Shown piece by piece: positions 63,548-64,000 of a stretch of 64,000 nucleotides of DNA. Origin of the DNA: Methylobacterium sp. (GTDB lineage: Bacteria; Pseudomonadota; Alphaproteobacteria; Rhizobiales; Beijerinckiaceae). Position 1 is the first letter of the stretch, and each line of letters begins with the position of its first letter. The notes below the pieces were generated by a model. The model searched no databases and was not told the origin of the DNA. It was given only the letters and a program-made list of their open reading frames with translations. The position numbers and the translations under genes are program-made. Location of the stretch: assembly GCA_020253445.1 (NCBI GenBank), contig JADCBP010000005.1, positions 806,001 to 870,000 of the forward strand, given 5' to 3'.

Positions 63548-64000
63548 GATGCACTTTCCGTGTCGCGTCGGTCGTAACCGACAGAAATCGCCCTCCGTGA
63601 GAAGCCGCAGGTGGAGGTGCCGGCCTCGATACCAATGTGACACCCTTCACCCAAAGGCGCAACGCTTCCCAATGAATGCCAGCGAAGACCTTCAGGGTCA
63701 TCAAGGGCATGGCGAAAGCCAGCCGCAGGCAGGAGCGGGCGGTGATGCGCTCGGCCTTGCCATGGAAGGTGGCCGCAAGGATCGGCCCTTCCGCATCCGT
63801 CTCATGGATGCGCACCGCGATGTCGGCCGTGCCCGGCGGCCGAACGCGGAAATGGTAGCGCTGCTCCATGGGCATGAAGGGCGAGACGTAGAAGAGCTTG
63901 TCCGCTTCCTGCCTCAGGCCGGCTTCGGTCAGTTGGCCCGGCACAACGGGCTCCACATAGGCATGGCGCTCGCCGAAAGTGTTGCGCACTTCATAATGCA
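63537..64000 (-). CDS. DUF1365 family protein (5' partial)
   Basis: The frame runs off the right edge, so the N-terminus is missing. The visible part matches the DUF1365 C-terminal half: YEVRNTFGERHAYV, KLFYVSPFMPMEQRYHFRVRPPG and FAMPLMTLKVFAGIHWEALRLWVKGV. The function is unknown, but it is consistently next to CFA-like synthases and a flavin-dependent amine-oxidase-like gene, which would lie just outside the window. The stop overlaps the CFA-like gene. Confidence 0.9.
   Translation of the reverse strand, partial: HYEVRNTFGERHAYVEPVVPGQLTEAGLRQEADKLFYVSPFMPMEQRYHFRVRPPGTADIAVRIHETDAEGPILAATFHGKAERITARSCLRLAFAMPLMTLKVFAGIHWEALRLWVKGVTLVSRPAPPPAASHGGRFLSVTTDATRKVHHAG

Overview
The window is high-GC DNA with the gene order and content of an alphaproteobacterium of the order Hyphomicrobiales (Rhizobiales). 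Supporting signs are rplM-rpsI near argC, an aminotransferase/homoserine dehydrogenase/glpX/recJ run, metC divergent from aapJQMP, a double cold-shock-domain protein followed by DUF192 and tRNA-Pro, an NDUFS4-type complex I accessory subunit, and a palindromic intergenic repeat of the rhizobial type. The genus cannot be fixed from the sequence alone. Both ends are cut inside genes: a chemoreceptor at the left and a DUF1365 protein at the right.

Layout. 1-3.4 kb: a chemoreceptor fused to PilZ, a secreted metallo-hydrolase, and a decayed accessory patch abutting the 3' end of tRNA-Pro(GGG). 3.5-16.9 kb: housekeeping genes (ctaA, a CoA-binding protein and metY with arsC-aquaporin between them, a thioesterase, rplM-rpsI, agmatinase, argC, FAH-family hydrolase, FadL porin). 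16.9-29.8 kb: an inverted pair of rhizobial repeats, phaC, an aminotransferase, TPR and TelA proteins, hom, a vapBC toxin-antitoxin pair with a twin-palindrome operator, glpX, two tandem GNAT acetyltransferases, recJ and an EamA transporter. 30-41 kb: tRNA-Glu, DUF2189, then a catabolic block. This has a HutC-type GntR regulator, a TRAP transporter with a MarR regulator, a D-glutamate-cyclase-family protein, and a divergent 1206-residue 5-oxoprolinase/hydantoinase. It plausibly imports and uses 5-oxoproline or a related compound.

41-48 kb: a globin-coupled chemoreceptor, glyoxalase I, and an AT-rich island with an unrecognised gene and a palindrome-rich promoter ending in a terminator (candidate small RNA). 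Then come KDPG aldolase, a sirtuin, a cold-shock protein, DUF192, two tRNAs, dCMP deaminase and an NDUFS4 homologue. 48.6-52.1 kb: a GT39/GT2/LAB_N/PNPOx-like run that looks like lipid-A or core sugar decoration from a polyprenyl-phosphate donor. 52.1-58.1 kb: metC and the general amino-acid ABC transporter aapJQMP. 58.3-64 kb: an isoprenylcysteine-methyltransferase-like protein, a sulfurtransferase, an AlaX-type editing protein, and a stand-alone ChrR-like protein followed by SDR, cyclopropane-fatty-acid-synthase-like and DUF1365 genes. This resembles the sigmaE/ChrR singlet-oxygen and membrane-lipid regulon, but the ChrR homologue has lost its zinc cysteines and no sigma factor gene is in view.

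Most likely novelties: the degenerate ChrR under a sigmaE-like promoter, the TRAP/cyclase/oxoprolinase cluster with its divergent control region, the regulated small-RNA-like unit in the AT-rich island, and hairpins between the solute-binding-protein gene and the membrane genes in both transporter operons. No intact insertion sequence, prophage or CRISPR array was seen.
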